Below, piece by piece: positions 1 through 9,307 of a DNA stretch of 64,000 nucleotides. The notes beneath the pieces are model-generated. The model was not told the origin of the DNA, did not search any database, and worked only from the letters and a program-made list of their open reading frames with translations. Numbering within the stretch: the first letter of the stretch is position 1; each line of letters opens with the position of its first letter. The stretch spans positions 62,001 to 126,000 of the forward strand of contig NZ_QRDY01000004.1 in NCBI RefSeq assembly GCF_003386205.1. The letters are read 5' to 3'. Origin of the DNA: Cohnella lupini (GTDB taxonomy: Bacteria; Bacillota; Bacilli; Paenibacillales; Paenibacillaceae). The translations under genes and the position numbers were made by a program.

Positions 1-1147
1 TTGCCAGGAAGTCCAAGAATTTGATCGTTTCTACCGGATGCTTATTCGCTACCGTAATACCGACGCCATCCCAGCCCAAAGAACTACGTGGCCCGTATGT
101 TGTCTTTTGCGGATCAACGCCCGGGGCCGTTACTTTGAAGGCGTAGAACAGATGATTCGTATCCTCGCCTAATTCAGCTCGGAATGCCGTGTTGGCTTCG
201 TTCACGACGCCGCCCGCCGTTGCGAACACGCGTCCGCTAGCCGTCTTCTGCGCATAATTCTGAGCCTTGTTGATTCCCCATTCACGGTCAAGCAAGCCTT
301 CCGTATAGAGATTGTTGATGTACTTGATCATTTCCAAGTAGCGCGGATCTCTTACGATAAATTCAAGACGGCCATCTTTCTCGTAATACGTTTTCATCCC
401 GTACATCGCCTTGAATGAACCAATGATAGTAGGCATGTGTTCTGCGTTCACTGTCATCGGTATGGAAGGTTTTCCATCAACATCGGGATACTTCGCTTTG
501 AATTTTCTAAGCAGATCCAAAAATTCTTCCTGAGTAAAGGAATCTCCGGCCTTGGCGCGCTCGCCGTATCCGAACTCTTCCAGAATATCCATACGCATAT
601 TGATTGCCCAGTTCGGATTCGGATCCAAGCCGTACCAGTTGTTCAAATAATAATTTTTGCCATCCTCGTACACGCTTTTGGAAAGCACGTCGCCGTAACG
701 CGCCTTGATATTCGGCGCATACTGGTCAATCAAATCATTCAACGGAATAAAAGCTCCGCCGGCAATGTATTTGTTCATGGTAGCTTCGCGTCTGTCGATT
801 AGAGCAATATCGGGCAAGTCTCCGCTTACTAACATCAAATTCAGTTTCTCGTCCGGATTACCTGTAGGTTGCTGAATCTCGATAAACACGCCTGTACGAT
901 CCGTGATTTCCTTTGCTACGGGATTCGTAAACGGATCGCCCACGTTTTTGTCGAACAAAGTCAATGTAATGGGTTCCTTCGGCGCTTCGCTCGATGCTTC
1001 GCTTGATGCTTCGTTAGATGCTGCGTTCGATGTTGCGTTTGATGCCGCTTCGGATGGGTTATTACCCGAATTTTTGTTTCCCGTATTGCACGCGCTCAAA
1101 AGCATAATGCTTGCAAGTAACCCTGCCAAGATGATTCTTTTTTTCAT
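1..1147 (-). CDS. Sugar ABC transporter substrate-binding lipoprotein, 3' end beyond window
   Basis: Extracellular solute-binding protein that would capture an oligosaccharide for the two permeases upstream on the same strand. The reading frame is open from the ATG at 1147 to the left edge, about 382 codons, so the C-terminus is missing (such proteins are usually about 500-550 residues). The N-terminus is a lipoprotein signal with lipobox LLSAC (Cys20), followed by a Ser/Ala/Glu/Asn-rich linker and then a typical family 1 binding-protein fold. The start is preceded by AAGGGGG. It is the third gene of the order permease-permease-binding protein, about 105 bp after the second permease. Substrate cannot be read from sequence; the neighbouring GH97 enzyme suggests an alpha-linked gluco- or galacto-oligosaccharide (inference). 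Confidence 0.9.
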   Translation of the reverse strand, partial: MKKRIILAGLLASIMLLSACNTGNKNSGNNPSEAASNATSNAASNEASSEASSEAPKEPITLTLFDKNVGDPFTNPVAKEITDRTGVFIEIQQPTGNPDEKLNLMLVSGDLPDIALIDRREATMNKYIAGGAFIPLNDLIDQYAPNIKARYGDVLSKSVYEDGKNYYLNNWYGLDPNPNWAINMRMDILEEFGYGERAKAGDSFTQEEFLDLLRKFKAKYPDVDGKPSIPMTVNAEHMPTIIGSFKAMYGMKTYYEKDGRLEFIVRDPRYLEMIKYINNLYTEGLLDREWGINKAQNYAQKTASGRVFATAGGVVNEANTAFRAELGEDTNHLFYAFKVTAPGVDPQKTTYGPRSSLGWDGVGITVANKHPVETIKFLDFLA

Positions 1148-1252
1148 AGAGCTTCCCCCTTGAATGAAGTGCCTTTATTTAAACCACGTTCCGATCCGAC
1201 GGAGCTTCGGAATCATGGAGAAAATACTTTACTTTCTTATGATGGGTATCGC

Positions 1253-2194
1253 TTAGCCTTTTACTGCCCCAATAAGCATTCCTTTTAGGAAGTACTTCTG
1301 CAGTAATGGATACATAAGAACGATCGGCAGCGTAGCTACCATAGTAACGGCCATTCGGATACTCTCGCTGGATACCGGCATCTTACGCTGTTGATTGGCA
1401 AGCTGCTCTGCCTCGCTTAACATGTCATTAGTCTCGAACTGATTCAGAATTTTCACCAAGACAGCCGACAATGTTTTCAAATCGGGATTGTAGGTGTAAA
1501 TATAAGAGTCATACCAAGAATTCCAATGATTAATGGCGGAAAACAAGGTGATCGTAGCCAGTACGGGAGTACATACGGGTATAATGACTTTCAGAAAAAT
1601 CAGAATGTCGTTTGCACCTTCTATTTGTGCCGCTTCCTCCATTTCTTTGGGCAAACCCTCCATGTAGGTGCGAACTAATATCATCCAGAAAACGCTCATG
1701 ATCCCGGGAAAAATGAACACCCAAAAGCTGTCGATAAGATTCAAGCTTTTTACTACCATATAGGTGGGAATCAATCCGCCGCCGAAGTACATCGTAAATA
1801 CGAAAAACAAGTTGATTCCGCGCCAGCCCACAAGTTCTCTTTTACTAAGCGAATAGGCCAGCATGGAAACGCAAGCCAGCGTAAGCGGTACTCCAATGAC
1901 CGTTCGACCGACCGTCACTATGATGGAATTCAGAATTTCCGCATCTTTCAAAACGGTTCGGTAACTGGCCAGGCTGAAATCGCTCGGCCACAGCATAAAT
2001 TGTCCATAAGTCGGGTCGGACGCGTCATTCAGGGACAAAACGAGAATATGCCAGAACGGAAAAAACGTAACGATGAACAATACCAATAAAAATCCGTAAA
2101 CGATCGTATTTCCCGTAACGGTTCCCATCGTATAACGCTGCGACCACTTGCTTGCAGCCCCTGTCTTGTTATACCGCGCAACTTCGTTATTCAT
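1253..2194 (-). CDS. Sugar ABC transporter permease, LplC/YtcP type
   Basis: Inner-membrane permease of a CUT1-type sugar importer, 313 residues. It has about six hydrophobic segments and the cytoplasmic EAA loop that contacts the ATPase (EEAAQIEGAND). The family ends in a conserved KGMLIGAVKG-type tail, which is present. I place the start at 2194 because AAGGAGGAAT lies 7-8 bases upstream; an in-frame start 30 bases earlier sits on the wrong side of this ribosome binding site. The gene follows the LplB-type permease by 34 bp and precedes the binding protein. No ATPase is encoded here; importers of this type usually share an MsmK-type ATPase encoded elsewhere (family knowledge). Confidence 0.93.
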   Translation of the reverse strand: MNNEVARYNKTGAASKWSQRYTMGTVTGNTIVYGFLLVLFIVTFFPFWHILVLSLNDASDPTYGQFMLWPSDFSLASYRTVLKDAEILNSIIVTVGRTVIGVPLTLACVSMLAYSLSKRELVGWRGINLFFVFTMYFGGGLIPTYMVVKSLNLIDSFWVFIFPGIMSVFWMILVRTYMEGLPKEMEEAAQIEGANDILIFLKVIIPVCTPVLATITLFSAINHWNSWYDSYIYTYNPDLKTLSAVLVKILNQFETNDMLSEAEQLANQQRKMPVSSESIRMAVTMVATLPIVLMYPLLQKYFLKGMLIGAVKG

Positions 2195-2228
2195 TTTCTT
2201 ATTCCTCCTTCCAACTGCAGGCACAACT

Positions 2229-3197
2229 TTAGAACAGGTGCGCTTGGCCCATTTTTTTGGATATATTGTTGACGGTAATCACCAGAATAAACGCGACTAC
2301 CGCTTTGAACATACTTACGGCAGCTGCATACGAGAACATGCCATTCTGAATACCATAACGGAACGCATAGGTATCGATAACATCGGAATACGACCTGTTC
2401 AGAGAATTGCCCAGTAAAAAATATTGATCAAACCCGGTATTCATCAATTCGCCGATGTTTAGAATCAAGAGGATAATAATCGTAGGCCGCACCATTGGCA
2501 GTAAAACGTGCCAGATTTGCTTCAAACGACCGGCGCCGTCCACTTTGGCCGCTTCGAATAGCTCCGTCGGAATAGCCGCGATGGCAGCCACATACATAAT
2601 GGAGGTATACCCCATTTCTTTCCACGAATTCGATAAGGCAATGATGATCCAGAACAACTTTCCTTCCTGCATAAACAAAACGCCTTGTTCTACAAAACCG
2701 ATTTTCATCAACAATTGATTTACGGGTCCTTCAGCCGACAATAGAGTAATGACAATACTTGCGGCAACAACCCATGAAATAAAAAACGGTAAATAGGATG
2801 CTGTTTGTACTGTCCGTTTAAACCAATTTATTCTTACTTCATTCAGCGCTATTGCAATGAAAATAGGAAGAATAAATCCTATGGACAGCGTTAACACGCT
2901 CGAAACCAACGTATTGCGCATCACTCGCACAAAATCTTGTCCTGAAAAAAAGTAGTCGAACCACTGAAATCCCACAAAATCGGCTTTAAAAAGAGAGCCC
3001 CAGAAATCCCCCAAAGTCGGCTGATAATCTACGAATGCCATGTACAAACCAACCATTGGAGCGTAAGAAAACAATGCTGCCCATACCACTCCCGGAATTA
3101 GAAGCAAATAAAAATATCGCTGTCTAACCATTTTTTTAATCGTAGGATTTTTAAGAAACGGCATTTTCTCGTTGCTTCTATCCACTTCAACTTCCAT
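2229..3197 (-). CDS. Sugar ABC transporter permease, LplB/YteP type
   Basis: First gene of the importer operon, 322 residues. Six transmembrane segments and the EAA loop FEAAKVDGAGRLKQIW identify a CUT1 permease that pairs with the downstream LplC-type partner. The start follows GGAGGCGGGAGA. A candidate sigma-A promoter lies about 135 bp upstream and points this way, placed back to back with the promoter of the response regulator gene. Regulation by that two-component system is inferred from the divergent arrangement, which is standard for YesMN-type sensors next to sugar importers. Confidence 0.93.
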   Translation of the reverse strand: MEVEVDRSNEKMPFLKNPTIKKMVRQRYFYLLLIPGVVWAALFSYAPMVGLYMAFVDYQPTLGDFWGSLFKADFVGFQWFDYFFSGQDFVRVMRNTLVSSVLTLSIGFILPIFIAIALNEVRINWFKRTVQTASYLPFFISWVVAASIVITLLSAEGPVNQLLMKIGFVEQGVLFMQEGKLFWIIIALSNSWKEMGYTSIMYVAAIAAIPTELFEAAKVDGAGRLKQIWHVLLPMVRPTIIILLILNIGELMNTGFDQYFLLGNSLNRSYSDVIDTYAFRYGIQNGMFSYAAAVSMFKAVVAFILVITVNNISKKMGQAHLF

Positions 3198-3329
3198 TCT
3201 CCCGCCTCCTCCTATCCCATTTCTTGAGACGACTGACCGCGACTAACGTCGCTGGGTAGCAGTCGCACATAGATTATGAGTTCATCATAGGGTATCCCCC
3301 TATTCTTTCGCTATCTCTCGATTCTCCGA

Positions 3330-3359
3330 TTTATATCTGTAAAAAACGAACTTTCGCAA
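3330..3359 (-). promoter_or_regulatory. Candidate sigma-A promoter of the first sugar importer operon
   Basis: On the minus strand TTGCGA (3354-3359) and TATAAA (3330-3335) are separated by 18 bp, which matches sigma-A spacing. Transcription would start near 3322 and leave a leader of about 125 nt before the permease. The leader contains GCGAC/GTCGC inverted repeats around 3240-3275. Confidence 0.5.
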
Positions 3360-3373
3360 CGAGCTCATTATAT

Positions 3374-3402
3374 TTGACAGTACTTACATACGAACTTATA
3401 CT
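3374..3402 (+). promoter_or_regulatory. Sigma-A promoter of the response regulator-kinase operon
   Basis: TTGACA (3374-3379) and TATACT (3397-3402) are separated by exactly 17 bp, a near-consensus sigma-A promoter. It rules out a translation start upstream of about 3410. It lies 14 bp from the -35 box of the divergent importer promoter, so one regulator bound between them could act on both. Confidence 0.75.
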
Positions 3403-3454
3403 CTGTGCTAGGTATGGGAATGGGTTTTCCTTTACGCGGGGAGGCGGAGGATCT

Positions 3455-5038
3455 ATGTACAATATTATTTTGGTCGATGACGAACGGCTCACTTTAGATA
3501 CTCTTGCTAGTTATATAGATTGGGAACAATTGTCCTGCCGTGTCATTGCCACTGCCTGCAACGGACGGGATGCGTTGGAGAAAATAGAATCGCTGCAACC
3601 GGATATTCTCATAACCGACGTTAAAATGCCCGTCATGGACGGCATTGAGCTCTGTAAACAAGTTCACGCTCGCTTCCCTAAAATTCAAATTGTTTTTCTA
3701 AGCGGATACAATGAGTTTGAATATGCTTGCGCCGCGCTGCAGCATGGTGCCTGCGGCTATTTGCTGAAGCCGATTGACCACGAAGAACTGGGTACCACTA
3801 TGAGGACGGTTCTTCAACGCTGCGAAGAGCAGAAAAACCGACTCCATTCCACCTTATTAACGTCGGGAGAATACCTGCGCGAACTTCTTCAAATCGGGGG
3901 TAATCTGCTCTCCGGCTTAGCGGACGAAGTGACTACCGTATACAACCACCATTTGCATCTTCCCGCGGATAACAAAACTTTTTACTTTGTATTTATCAGT
4001 ATTGACGAATATTCTCTGTTGGCAGAGAACACGCTTACATTCGACGCGCCTTCCGGCGATTTCTCCACCCTGGAAAGATTAGAATTTTTCATCGCCGGAC
4101 TGCCCAGTTTTTCCCCGGGCGTACTGACCAAGCTGCGCGATGGCCAATGGATTTTCGTCACGAAGGAATCGGACGGCAACGCGTTTACGCATTGGCGGAA
4201 TCAGTCCGCGAACGCGCAACGTTGGATATCTCTGTTCCTGACGGACAACCCGCAATCGCTGCTCACCCTTACGAAACAATGGCCAAAGATGCTGCAAATG
4301 CGCAATCAACTGGTTGCTATTCACGGCACCGGACTTATCAACAAGAACTGGGAAAATATGCAATTCGAATGGCGCAAGGAGCCCTTTCCCAAAACAGAAC
4401 ACTTGATTGCCGCCGTACAACAAAATCGTAGAGACCAAGTTGAAGAATGGCTCCATGACTTTTACGATGGCGGTCTGCCACGCGGAAATATCAGTCAAGT
4501 TTTTGTTGACAGCGTTTCCGTTTTTGATGCGGTACTGTCTGCGGTTGCGGCTAATAACCGTCAATTGCAAGACATAATTGAGAAAGATTCCCAATTTTTC
4601 GGGCGCCTTTCCCTGATGGAAAGCATGCAATCCATGAAGACGCACATGCGGCAAATACTGAGCATTATAATGGACGAGTTGGAAGCATCTCCCGTCGATC
4701 GACATATCGAGATCGTCAATGAAGTATGCAGTATCATACAAAAAAATTATGGACAGGTTATTTCGATCGATACGCTGGCCGAACTCATCTTTCTTTCACC
4801 CAACTATCTCCGAACGATATTCAAAGACGTTACCGGGAAAACATTAATCGAATATGTGACTCAGATCCGCATGGATAATGCTTGCCTCATGCTGCAGGAA
4901 ACAAATATTAGAGTTCATGAGATTGCCAAACGAGTCGGCTATGACAGTCCCTCCTATTTCGGCTCCGTCTTTTTCAAACGTACCGGACTCACCCCTAACC
5001 AATACCGTACGCACGCGAAAAAGGGACAACGAGCATGA
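3455..5038 (+). CDS. Response regulator, REC plus AraC-type DNA-binding domain (YesN family)
   Basis: Cytoplasmic transcription factor, 527 residues, that would be phosphorylated by the kinase encoded directly after it. Residues 1-120 form the receiver: acidic pair Asp8-Asp9, phospho-acceptor Asp55 (in LITDVKMP) and Lys105 (LLKPID). The middle is a poorly conserved linker, and the last 100 residues are an AraC double helix-turn-helix ending GLTPNQYR. The start is the ATG after GGAGGCGGAGGATCT; an earlier in-frame start overlaps the promoter and is rejected. It overlaps the kinase by ATGA, so the two are translationally coupled. It probably activates the divergent importer and perhaps the GH97 gene downstream (inference from position). 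Confidence 0.93.
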   Translation: MYNIILVDDERLTLDTLASYIDWEQLSCRVIATACNGRDALEKIESLQPDILITDVKMPVMDGIELCKQVHARFPKIQIVFLSGYNEFEYACAALQHGACGYLLKPIDHEELGTTMRTVLQRCEEQKNRLHSTLLTSGEYLRELLQIGGNLLSGLADEVTTVYNHHLHLPADNKTFYFVFISIDEYSLLAENTLTFDAPSGDFSTLERLEFFIAGLPSFSPGVLTKLRDGQWIFVTKESDGNAFTHWRNQSANAQRWISLFLTDNPQSLLTLTKQWPKMLQMRNQLVAIHGTGLINKNWENMQFEWRKEPFPKTEHLIAAVQQNRRDQVEEWLHDFYDGGLPRGNISQVFVDSVSVFDAVLSAVAANNRQLQDIIEKDSQFFGRLSLMESMQSMKTHMRQILSIIMDELEASPVDRHIEIVNEVCSIIQKNYGQVISIDTLAELIFLSPNYLRTIFKDVTGKTLIEYVTQIRMDNACLMLQETNIRVHEIAKRVGYDSPSYFGSVFFKRTGLTPNQYRTHAKKGQRA

Positions 5039-6777
5039 CAACCTTGAAAAAGCTTTTCAACAATTCGTCTTTGCTGCAGAAGTTACTTCTCATGTTTCTT
5101 ACCGTCACGATCATCCCTCTTATATTCATAACGGTTTTCTTCTATGATCGTACCGAGCAACGGCTGTTGGAATTGACATACGAAAATATGTCTAGCAGCA
5201 ACCAACAAATCAACAGCAACGTAAACGCTCATTTGGATAATCTTCGCCAAATTTCATCTATGATTTATACGGATGAAACCTTACAATCTTATCTTACGCA
5301 AACCTACACAAATGACTATTCTATCTTCGAAGCCTATCGATATATCGATGGTCTCTTATACAGCTTGCTGACTGCGAACACCAACATCGCCAGCATCAAT
5401 CTTTATGTAGACAATAAATCGATTCCGGAGGATCATCTCTTTCTCAAACATATCACGCTTGAAAATTTACCGATTAAGTACCTCATTCAATTACAACAAT
5501 CATACGGCAACAATATATTCAGCAACGTTATTCAAGACGATAAAGAGAAAAACGTGATCTATCTTGGGCGTATACTCAACTTAAACGAACAAAGCCAATT
5601 TTACGGGATGGTGACTATCGGTCTCAATGAAGAATTACTCTACAAGCTAATCGAAAAAGAAGAGCAAAACAAAAGCGTCTACTTACTCAATGAAAATAAT
5701 CAAATCATCTCCGCATCCGATAAATCGCTTTTAAACCTGTCGTTCAGCGAAGCCCTCGGCCCCGAGTTGTCAAGTAATCAAGAAGTCGTCACCATAAACG
5801 GACATCCCAATTTGCTAGTGTATAACACTATGAATCATGGATGGAAAACAGTGTCTCTCACGCCGATTGACGAAATCATGCGTTCTTCTCGTAAAACGGC
5901 TATGCAAATTGTTGTCATTGCGTTCTTTAGTCTTGTCTTATCCATCTTAATGATCATTGTCATTGCCAAATACCTTTCGCGCCGCTTGCGTAAATTAAAC
6001 CGTCAGGCAGCGCAAGTGGAGCAAGGAAATTTCACCCTCTTGCTCACTGATTCCAGCAAGGATGAAATCGGTCAATTAAGCGCGGATTTCAACAAGATGG
6101 GCACACGTCTCAAAGAATTGATCGATACGCTGTATGTCAAGGAAATTGCCAAGCGCGATGCGGAGCTTTATGCGTTGCAAAGCCAGATCAATCCGCATTT
6201 TCTTTATAATACGCTGTCGGGTATTTCCTCTCTGGCCATCCAAAACGATGATATCGAAGTAAGCAAAATCGTAAACCATCTCGCAAGATTCTATCAAACC
6301 TCGCTAAATATGGGGCATCAATATATTACGCTGGAAAAAGAAATCGCCCTTACCAAACACTATCTTGCCATCCAGCATATGCGCTTCGATGATAGCTTTA
6401 TTGAACGCTGGGAAGTTGACGAAAGCTTGTCAACCTATCAAACGTTAAAATTGTTATTGCAGCCTTTTGTCGAAAACGCCATTAATCACGCCATATATGA
6501 TGATCATCAATGTCTGGAAATCTCCATTCGAGTATACCAATCCATGCACGTCGGCGTTCCTGCGCTCTTACTTGAAGTAGAAGATGACGGTTGCGGAATG
6601 TCTTCCGAACAAGTAGAAGCACTGCTATCCTCGGAATCGAAAGCAGGGTATGGAATCAAGAACGTTCATGAACGCGTGCAACTTGCTTACGGACAAAACT
6701 ACGGGGTAGCCATTCATAGTCAAGTCGGATTGGGCACAAAAATTACCATCACGCTGCCTTTGCAACAGCATCTGTAA
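5035..6777 (+). CDS. Sensor histidine kinase, YesM family
   Basis: Membrane sensor kinase, 580 residues, partner of the preceding regulator. A transmembrane segment near residues 15-37, an extracytoplasmic sensor region of about 250 residues, a second transmembrane segment near 288-312, a HAMP linker, the His_kinase domain with phospho-acceptor His in INPHFLYNTLSGISSLA, and a HATPase_c domain with the N box LLLQPFVENAINHAI are visible in that order. The gene starts in an ATGA overlap with the regulator. The large external domain probably senses a carbohydrate or the loaded binding protein (inference from the family). Confidence 0.93.
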   Translation: MTTLKKLFNNSSLLQKLLLMFLTVTIIPLIFITVFFYDRTEQRLLELTYENMSSSNQQINSNVNAHLDNLRQISSMIYTDETLQSYLTQTYTNDYSIFEAYRYIDGLLYSLLTANTNIASINLYVDNKSIPEDHLFLKHITLENLPIKYLIQLQQSYGNNIFSNVIQDDKEKNVIYLGRILNLNEQSQFYGMVTIGLNEELLYKLIEKEEQNKSVYLLNENNQIISASDKSLLNLSFSEALGPELSSNQEVVTINGHPNLLVYNTMNHGWKTVSLTPIDEIMRSSRKTAMQIVVIAFFSLVLSILMIIVIAKYLSRRLRKLNRQAAQVEQGNFTLLLTDSSKDEIGQLSADFNKMGTRLKELIDTLYVKEIAKRDAELYALQSQINPHFLYNTLSGISSLAIQNDDIEVSKIVNHLARFYQTSLNMGHQYITLEKEIALTKHYLAIQHMRFDDSFIERWEVDESLSTYQTLKLLLQPFVENAINHAIYDDHQCLEISIRVYQSMHVGVPALLLEVEDDGCGMSSEQVEALLSSESKAGYGIKNVHERVQLAYGQNYGVAIHSQVGLGTKITITLPLQQHL

Positions 6778-6898
6778 GATCGTTCTTTTCCGATAGGATT
6801 CAGAGGATATTAGGATGGATTATCTCTTTCCGTTCCCCCGATAATAGAGTCAGGCGATCAGCCACACTGGCTGAGCCATAATTGAGGGAGGGAAATTA

Positions 6899-9199
6899 AT
6901 GTCATTTAAGAAAGCAGTAAGTTTCATCATGGTACTGGTTATTATGTTTACTTCTGTTCCTTCGGTTTTTGCGATTGATCCCGGAACGCAGTACGCAACA
7001 GCCTCGCCTAATGGCTCACTCACGGCGACGATGTACTTGGAAGGCGGGGAATTATTCTATACTGTTACAAAGGGCAGTGCGACGATCGTCGAAAAATCGC
7101 GATTGGGCCTAAAGACAACCGCTGCGGATTTCTATTCCGGAATGTCGTTCGTATCCACCAGCACGAGCTCGTGGAACAATAGTTATTCGATACCGGGCGG
7201 TAAAAAAAGCGTAAACACGGATAACGGGGTACAAAGGGAATATGTCGTGTCGAAGGGCTCGGCTCAGCTTAAAATCTACATGAGGGTATATAATGATGGA
7301 TTCGCTTTCAGATACTACATTCCCGGGCCGGGAGAGACATTTATCGATAAGGAATATACCGAATACAATCTCCCTAACGGAACAGGCGGGTGGGGATATC
7401 CGCCGGTAAACACTTACGAGGGAACTTGGCAATATTACGGTTCTTCGACGTTAGACGCCAGCACGGTTACCATGCCTTTCTTAGCCTCGATTAACAACAA
7501 CGCATATTGGACTTTATTAACCGAAGCGAACGTCTATAACGCCGACGGGACTTATTGCCCCTCGATTCTCACCGGTAGCTCGGGACAAAACATGAAGTTC
7601 TCCTGCGCAGCCGATCAAGCTCAATTCGGAACGCAGATTCAAGCGGCTTTGCCTTTTCAGACGCCTTACAGGTCAGTGATCGTAACCGACAATCTTAACG
7701 ATCTAGTCAATTCAACCCTGGTGCAAAACCTGAACCCGGCGTCCAAAATCGCCGACACCAGTTGGATCAAACCGGGGGTCGCCGCATGGTCCTGGTGGTC
7801 CGAGGACTATTACGGCGATCCGGGCGTTCCCGAAGGCTATCGCGAAGTGCCTTACACTTACGCGCGCCAGAAAGATTACGTGGATTTCGCGGCTTCCATG
7901 GGATGGGAATATGTCACCGTTGACGCCGGATGGGTGAAATGGACCGACGGCACGGTCGCGGATCTCGTCACATACGCCGCGACAAAAGGGATAGGCATAT
8001 TCATATGGGCAAGTCCTTATGTCCATACCCCCTATGGCGCTAGCAGGATGAATTTGCGTAAATGGGCGAGCTGGGGCATTAAAGGGGTCAAAGTGGACAT
8101 GACGGCAAACGACTCGCAGGTCGGGATGAGCTTCCTGGAGTCGACGGCCGATTATTGCGCCGAGCTTAAGCTTATGGTCTTTTTCCACAACGCCACGAAA
8201 CCGGGCGGAGAAGAGCGTACTTGGCCTAATATTATAGGTTCGGAAGCGGTGCTTGGCTCCGAACGCTATAAATTGTATTGGCCGCCGGCTCCGACCGCCG
8301 TTCACAACACCACGCTTCCGTTCACTAGAAACGTGCTGGGTTCCATGGATTACACGTCCGTTGCTCTTAGCAACACGAACAAGAACACGACGCAGGGCCA
8401 CCAGTTGGGGATGTCTGTTGTTTTTGAATCGAAAATTTCAAACTATGCCGACTCCATAGACATCTACGGAAACTGGAAAGGCACGGAGCTTCTGCGGGTC
8501 GTGCCGGCCTCATGGGACGAAACGAAGCTCCTTGACGGTTTTCCGGGGAGTCACGTCGTGATGGCAAGGCGAAGCGGCGCGGATTGGTATATCGGGGCGA
8601 TGACCGACGCCGCGAGGACGATCTCGATTCCCCTTTCGAGCCTGAACCTGGCTTCCGGCAACTACACGGCTTATGTCTATAAGGATGGAGCATCAAGTGA
8701 AATTCTCACTAAAACAACAAGTACGGTGACATCCGCTTCAACCCTAACGATTCCTCTTCTGCAAACCGGAGGAGCCGCGGTGTTGATTTCCAAAACTACC
8801 GTACCGAGTATGCCTGCAGATCCTTATACTTACTATGAAGCGGAAAGCGCTACTCTTGCCGGTACCGCTAACGTCGTAAGCTGCGTCAACTGCTCGAACG
8901 GCAATAAAGTCGGTAACATGGGCAGCAATGCAGGCTCCGTGCAATTCAACGTGACCGTACCGGCGGCGGGTACTTACAAAGTCAAGTTGAATTACTTGTC
9001 AACCGACGAGAGAATGCCCAACTACAGTCTGAATGGCGGCGCTAACACATTGCTTAAAGTTAAGCTGGATTCGGGAAGCTGGAATGTCGTTCGGAGCCAT
9101 GTGACAACCATGAATTTGAACGCCGGCAGCAATACTATCAAGTTCTCCTATCCCAATTGGGGGGCTGAAATCGACAAGCTCGGAATTCTGGCAACGTAG
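6899..9199 (+). CDS. Secreted glycoside hydrolase family 97 with C-terminal carbohydrate-binding module
   Basis: Secreted alpha-glycosidase, 766 residues. A Sec signal peptide ends at about residue 25 (SVFA). Residues about 35-290 match the GH97 N-terminal beta-sandwich, about 300-575 the TIM-barrel catalytic domain and about 580-640 the C-terminal sheet. From about 650 to the end is a CBM6/35-like module (YYEAESATLAGTA...). Asp400 in GVKVDMTAND sits where retaining GH97 enzymes of the BtGH97b type carry the nucleophile, whereas inverting SusB-type enzymes use glutamates; this assignment is from memory of the family and is tentative. The start follows GGGAGGGAAATTA. It lies 121 bp after the kinase gene and ends before a terminator. 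It probably supplies the sugar imported by the adjacent transporter (inference). Confidence 0.88.
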   Translation: MSFKKAVSFIMVLVIMFTSVPSVFAIDPGTQYATASPNGSLTATMYLEGGELFYTVTKGSATIVEKSRLGLKTTAADFYSGMSFVSTSTSSWNNSYSIPGGKKSVNTDNGVQREYVVSKGSAQLKIYMRVYNDGFAFRYYIPGPGETFIDKEYTEYNLPNGTGGWGYPPVNTYEGTWQYYGSSTLDASTVTMPFLASINNNAYWTLLTEANVYNADGTYCPSILTGSSGQNMKFSCAADQAQFGTQIQAALPFQTPYRSVIVTDNLNDLVNSTLVQNLNPASKIADTSWIKPGVAAWSWWSEDYYGDPGVPEGYREVPYTYARQKDYVDFAASMGWEYVTVDAGWVKWTDGTVADLVTYAATKGIGIFIWASPYVHTPYGASRMNLRKWASWGIKGVKVDMTANDSQVGMSFLESTADYCAELKLMVFFHNATKPGGEERTWPNIIGSEAVLGSERYKLYWPPAPTAVHNTTLPFTRNVLGSMDYTSVALSNTNKNTTQGHQLGMSVVFESKISNYADSIDIYGNWKGTELLRVVPASWDETKLLDGFPGSHVVMARRSGADWYIGAMTDAARTISIPLSSLNLASGNYTAYVYKDGASSEILTKTTSTVTSASTLTIPLLQTGGAAVLISKTTVPSMPADPYTYYEAESATLAGTANVVSCVNCSNGNKVGNMGSNAGSVQFNVTVPAAGTYKVKLNYLSTDERMPNYSLNGGANTLLKVKLDSGSWNVVRSHVTTMNLNAGSNTIKFSYPNWGAEIDKLGILAT

Positions 9200-9243
9200 A
9201 GATCACTCGATACGGCATAGCGTTTCACACATTGACAATAACG

Positions 9244-9278
9244 AAGACGCCTAGGAGTTTCCTGGCGTCTTTGTTTCG
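9244..9278 (+). terminator. Intrinsic terminator between convergent genes
   Basis: AAGACGCC and GGCGTCTT form a stem around an AGGA/TCCT inner stem, followed by TTGTTTCG on the plus strand. It ends the GH97 transcript and may also stop the convergent methyltransferase operon. Confidence 0.75.
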
Positions 9279-9307
9279 TTTAGGTTCAATTTTTAGAGAA
9301 CCCCTCT

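Noticed and set aside
7712-8401. 229-residue frame opposite the GH97 gene
   Set aside because: Antisense shadow; no start signal or recognisable motif.
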